DNA of 7,910 bases from Paramuribaculum sp. (GTDB lineage Bacteria; Bacteroidota; Bacteroidia; Bacteroidales; Muribaculaceae). Below are positions 6,095 through 7,910 of the stretch, in pieces. The notes under the pieces are model-generated. The model was not told where the DNA came from. It saw only the letters and a list, made by a program, of their open reading frames with translations, and searched no databases. The translations under genes and the position numbers were made by a program. Numbering within the stretch: position 1 is the stretch's first letter; each line of letters opens with the position of its first letter. The stretch is taken from NCBI GenBank assembly GCA_029051965.1, contig JAIDJZ010000375.1, positions 1 through 7,910 on the forward strand, in the 5' to 3' direction.

Positions 6095-7741
6095 ATGAAG
6101 AAAAGCGCTCTGCAAATTGCCCGCGCGGCTTATCAGCCCAAACTTCCTGTTTCTCTGACCGGCTCTGTTATCGCCGTAGAAGGAAACCCCACTCAGTCTG
6201 TGGCCGACCAGGAAGAGATCAAGAAACTGTTCCCCAACACCTACGGGCTTCCCGAAATCCGTTTCGAGAAAAACCCCGCGCCCGGCGTAGGCAAGCCCAT
6301 CAATGTTGGTGTGATCCTCTCCGGCGGTCAGGCTCCCGGCGGACACAACGTTATCAGCGGTCTCTTCGACGGCATCAAGAAAATCAACAAAGACAGCCGA
6401 CTCTTCGGATTCCTCATGGGTCCCGGCGGACTCGTTGACCACAAATATGTTGAACTGACCGCCGACATAATCGACGAATACCGCAACACTGGCGGTTTCG
6501 ACATCATCGGTTCCGGACGTACCAAACTCGAAACCAAAGAACAGTTCGACAAAGGTCTCGAAATCCTCAAACAGCTCGAAATCTCTGCCCTCGTGATCAT
6601 CGGCGGCGACGACTCTAACACCAACGCAGCGATCCTCGCCGAATACTACAAGGAAATCGGCGCAGGCGTTCAGGTTATCGGTGCTCCGAAAACTATCGAC
6701 GGCGACCTCAAGAACGAAGTCGTTGAAGCTTCCTTCGGATTCGACACCGCCACTAAAGTCTACTCCGAACTCATCGGTAACATCCAGCGCGACTGCCGCT
6801 CAGCTAAAAAATACTGGCACTTCATCAAACTCATGGGTCGCTCCGCTTCCCACATCGCTCTCGAATGTGCACTCCAGACTCAGCCCAACGTCTGCATTAT
6901 CTCTGAAGAAGTCGAAGACAAAAACCAGACCCTTCAGGACGTTGTCAACTACATCGCAGACATCGTAGCCGCTCGCGCTGCTAAAGGCGACAACTACGGA
7001 ACTGTCCTGATCCCCGAAGGTCTCATCGAGTTCATCCCCGCAATGAAAAACCTCATCGCCGAACTCAACGACCTCCTCGCACGCACTCCCGACTTCGCCG
7101 AAAAAGCTTGGCCCGAACAGCGTCAGTACGTCCTCGACAACCTCTGCGACAAAAACGCTAAAGTCTACGCTTCGCTCCCCGAAGGTGTTGCACGTCAGCT
7201 CAGCCTCGACCGCGACCCCCACGGAAACGTTCAGGTTTCACTCATCGAAACCGAAAAACTCCTCTCCGAAATGGTCGCCAACCGTCTCAAGGAAATGGCG
7301 AAAGAAGGTAAGTTCGTTGGCAAATTCGCACCCCAGCACCACTTCTTCGGCTACGAAGGTCGTTGTGCAGCTCCCTCTAACTTCGACGCCGACTACTGCT
7401 ACGCACTCGGCTACAACGCTGCCAACCTCATCAACGCTGGTGTCACTGGCTACATCTCATCACTCCGCAACCTCACAAAACCCTCCGTTCAGTGGCTTGC
7501 CGGTGGTGTGCCCATCTCGATGATGTTCAACATGGAGCGCCGCCACGGACAGCTCAAGCCCGTAATCCAGAAAGCTCTCGTACGTCTCGATGGCAAACCC
7601 TTCCAGCGCTTCGTCGCAAAACGCGACAAATGGGCTCAGGAAACATGCTACATCTACCCCGGACCTATCCAGTACTTCGGCCCTGCTGAAGTCTGCGACC
7701 AGCCCACCCTGACACTCCAGTACGAGCACCTCGACAAATAA
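6095..7741 (+). CDS. pfp: Diphosphate--fructose-6-phosphate 1-phosphotransferase (PPi-dependent phosphofructokinase, long form)
   Basis: This 548-residue cytoplasmic glycolytic enzyme interconverts fructose 6-phosphate and fructose 1,6-bisphosphate using pyrophosphate in place of ATP, and is reversible. Motifs in order are the phosphate-binding loop [10 protein letters not shown] (76-85), GGDDSN (170-175), PKTIDGD (198-204), MGR (247-249), IPEG (306-309) and FFGYEGR (417-423). D173 replaces the glycine of ATP-dependent enzymes and K199 follows P198; both are hallmarks of PPi dependence. D202 is the likely catalytic base. The length fits the long PFP clade related to plant and spirochaete enzymes, much longer than the roughly 320-residue ATP-dependent PfkA. 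The 6095 start follows an A/T-rich leader without Shine-Dalgarno. The gene has its own promoter candidate and terminator, so it is probably monocistronic. Codons are heavily biased to C-ending forms, suggesting high expression. Confidence 0.96.
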   Translation: MKKSALQIARAAYQPKLPVSLTGSVIAVEGNPTQSVADQEEIKKLFPNTYGLPEIRFEKNPAPGVGKPINVGVILSGGQAPGGHNVISGLFDGIKKINKDSRLFGFLMGPGGLVDHKYVELTADIIDEYRNTGGFDIIGSGRTKLETKEQFDKGLEILKQLEISALVIIGGDDSNTNAAILAEYYKEIGAGVQVIGAPKTIDGDLKNEVVEASFGFDTATKVYSELIGNIQRDCRSAKKYWHFIKLMGRSASHIALECALQTQPNVCIISEEVEDKNQTLQDVVNYIADIVAARAAKGDNYGTVLIPEGLIEFIPAMKNLIAELNDLLARTPDFAEKAWPEQRQYVLDNLCDKNAKVYASLPEGVARQLSLDRDPHGNVQVSLIETEKLLSEMVANRLKEMAKEGKFVGKFAPQHHFFGYEGRCAAPSNFDADYCYALGYNAANLINAGVTGYISSLRNLTKPSVQWLAGGVPISMMFNMERRHGQLKPVIQKALVRLDGKPFQRFVAKRDKWAQETCYIYPGPIQYFGPAEVCDQPTLTLQYEHLDK

Positions 7742-7780
7742 TCTCCTCCATTTTTTCATATCCTTTTTTACAGCTTGCAA

Positions 7781-7810
7781 GGCGCTGTGTCAAAATTTTG
7801 ACACAGCGTC
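7781..7810 (+). terminator. Palindromic hairpin, probable terminator of the phosphofructokinase gene
   Basis: Bases 7783-7808 are a perfect 26-base palindrome centred on AAAATTTT, extended in RNA by a G-U and a G-C pair to 7781-7810. A moderately T-rich stretch (TGTTATTTTC, 7811-7820) follows. The hairpin lies 40 bases after the stop codon, and its position and strength fit an intrinsic terminator. Because the dyad is perfect, a protein operator is a less likely alternative. Confidence 0.75.
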
Positions 7811-7910
7811 TGTTATTTTCTGCCGGATAGCCGGCGGTTTGTCAGAACGACTCAGATGCTAGGCGCTAAGGCCGAGGATGATGGGAGCGGACTGCCGTCC
7901 GTGACCGATC
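7811..7910. other. Unassigned right edge
   Basis: There is a short GC-rich hairpin (GCCGG at 7822-7826, ATAG loop, CCGGC at 7831-7835) without a T-run, then GC-rich sequence to the window end. An ATG at 7856 opens a rightward frame, and a leftward frame ending at a TAG at 7859-7861 is also open to the edge. Both are under 20 codons and give no recognisable protein, so no gene is called. Confidence 0.3.

Noticed and set aside
7856..7910. Start of a rightward gene, or C-terminal end of a leftward gene, at the window edge
   Set aside because: Each frame is under 20 codons and unrecognisable, so neither can be supported without further sequence.
1..7910. CRISPR array, insertion sequence, integrase, toxin-antitoxin or defence genes
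   Set aside because: No spaced direct repeats, terminal inverted repeats with a transposase, or such protein families are visible; gene content is core-like.

Overview
The window looks like chromosomal core DNA from a gut-type Bacteroidales, possibly the Muribaculaceae. The evidence is the gene content (PPi-dependent phosphofructokinase, HU, paired rhomboids, secreted M3 peptidase), the C-ending codon choice, A/T-rich leaders without Shine-Dalgarno sequences, and matches to the Bacteroidetes TAnnTTTG -7 promoter element. The family-level placement is inference from a short stretch.

Left part (about 109-5119, minus strand): four tightly spaced genes read leftwards and probably form one operon. 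In transcription order they are a canonical rhomboid intramembrane protease, a second rhomboid with altered motifs and a charged C-terminal tail, a membrane-anchored endonuclease/exonuclease/phosphatase (EEP) family protein, and an exported M3 zinc dipeptidyl carboxypeptidase. Gaps are 4, 29 and 10 bases. A perfect -7 match lies about 32 bases upstream of the first start codon. All four products sit in or beyond the inner membrane, which suggests an envelope role, but the sequence names no shared substrate.

Middle (5120-5570): an A/T-rich divergent intergenic region. It carries the operon promoter pointing left and a Bacteroidetes-type promoter pointing right. The right-facing promoter is about 300 bases from the HU gene, leaving room for a long structured leader or a small RNA. 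HU follows (5571-5843) with a strong intrinsic terminator.

Right part (5922-7810): a promoter candidate, a 5' leader stem-loop, the long-form diphosphate-dependent phosphofructokinase (glycolysis), and a 26-base perfect palindrome that probably acts as its terminator. The last 90 bases hold nothing I can assign.

I found no mobile element, CRISPR array, tRNA, rRNA or defence system, and no strong case for an undescribed system. The most useful leads are the rhomboid pair with one divergent partner and the long HU leader.
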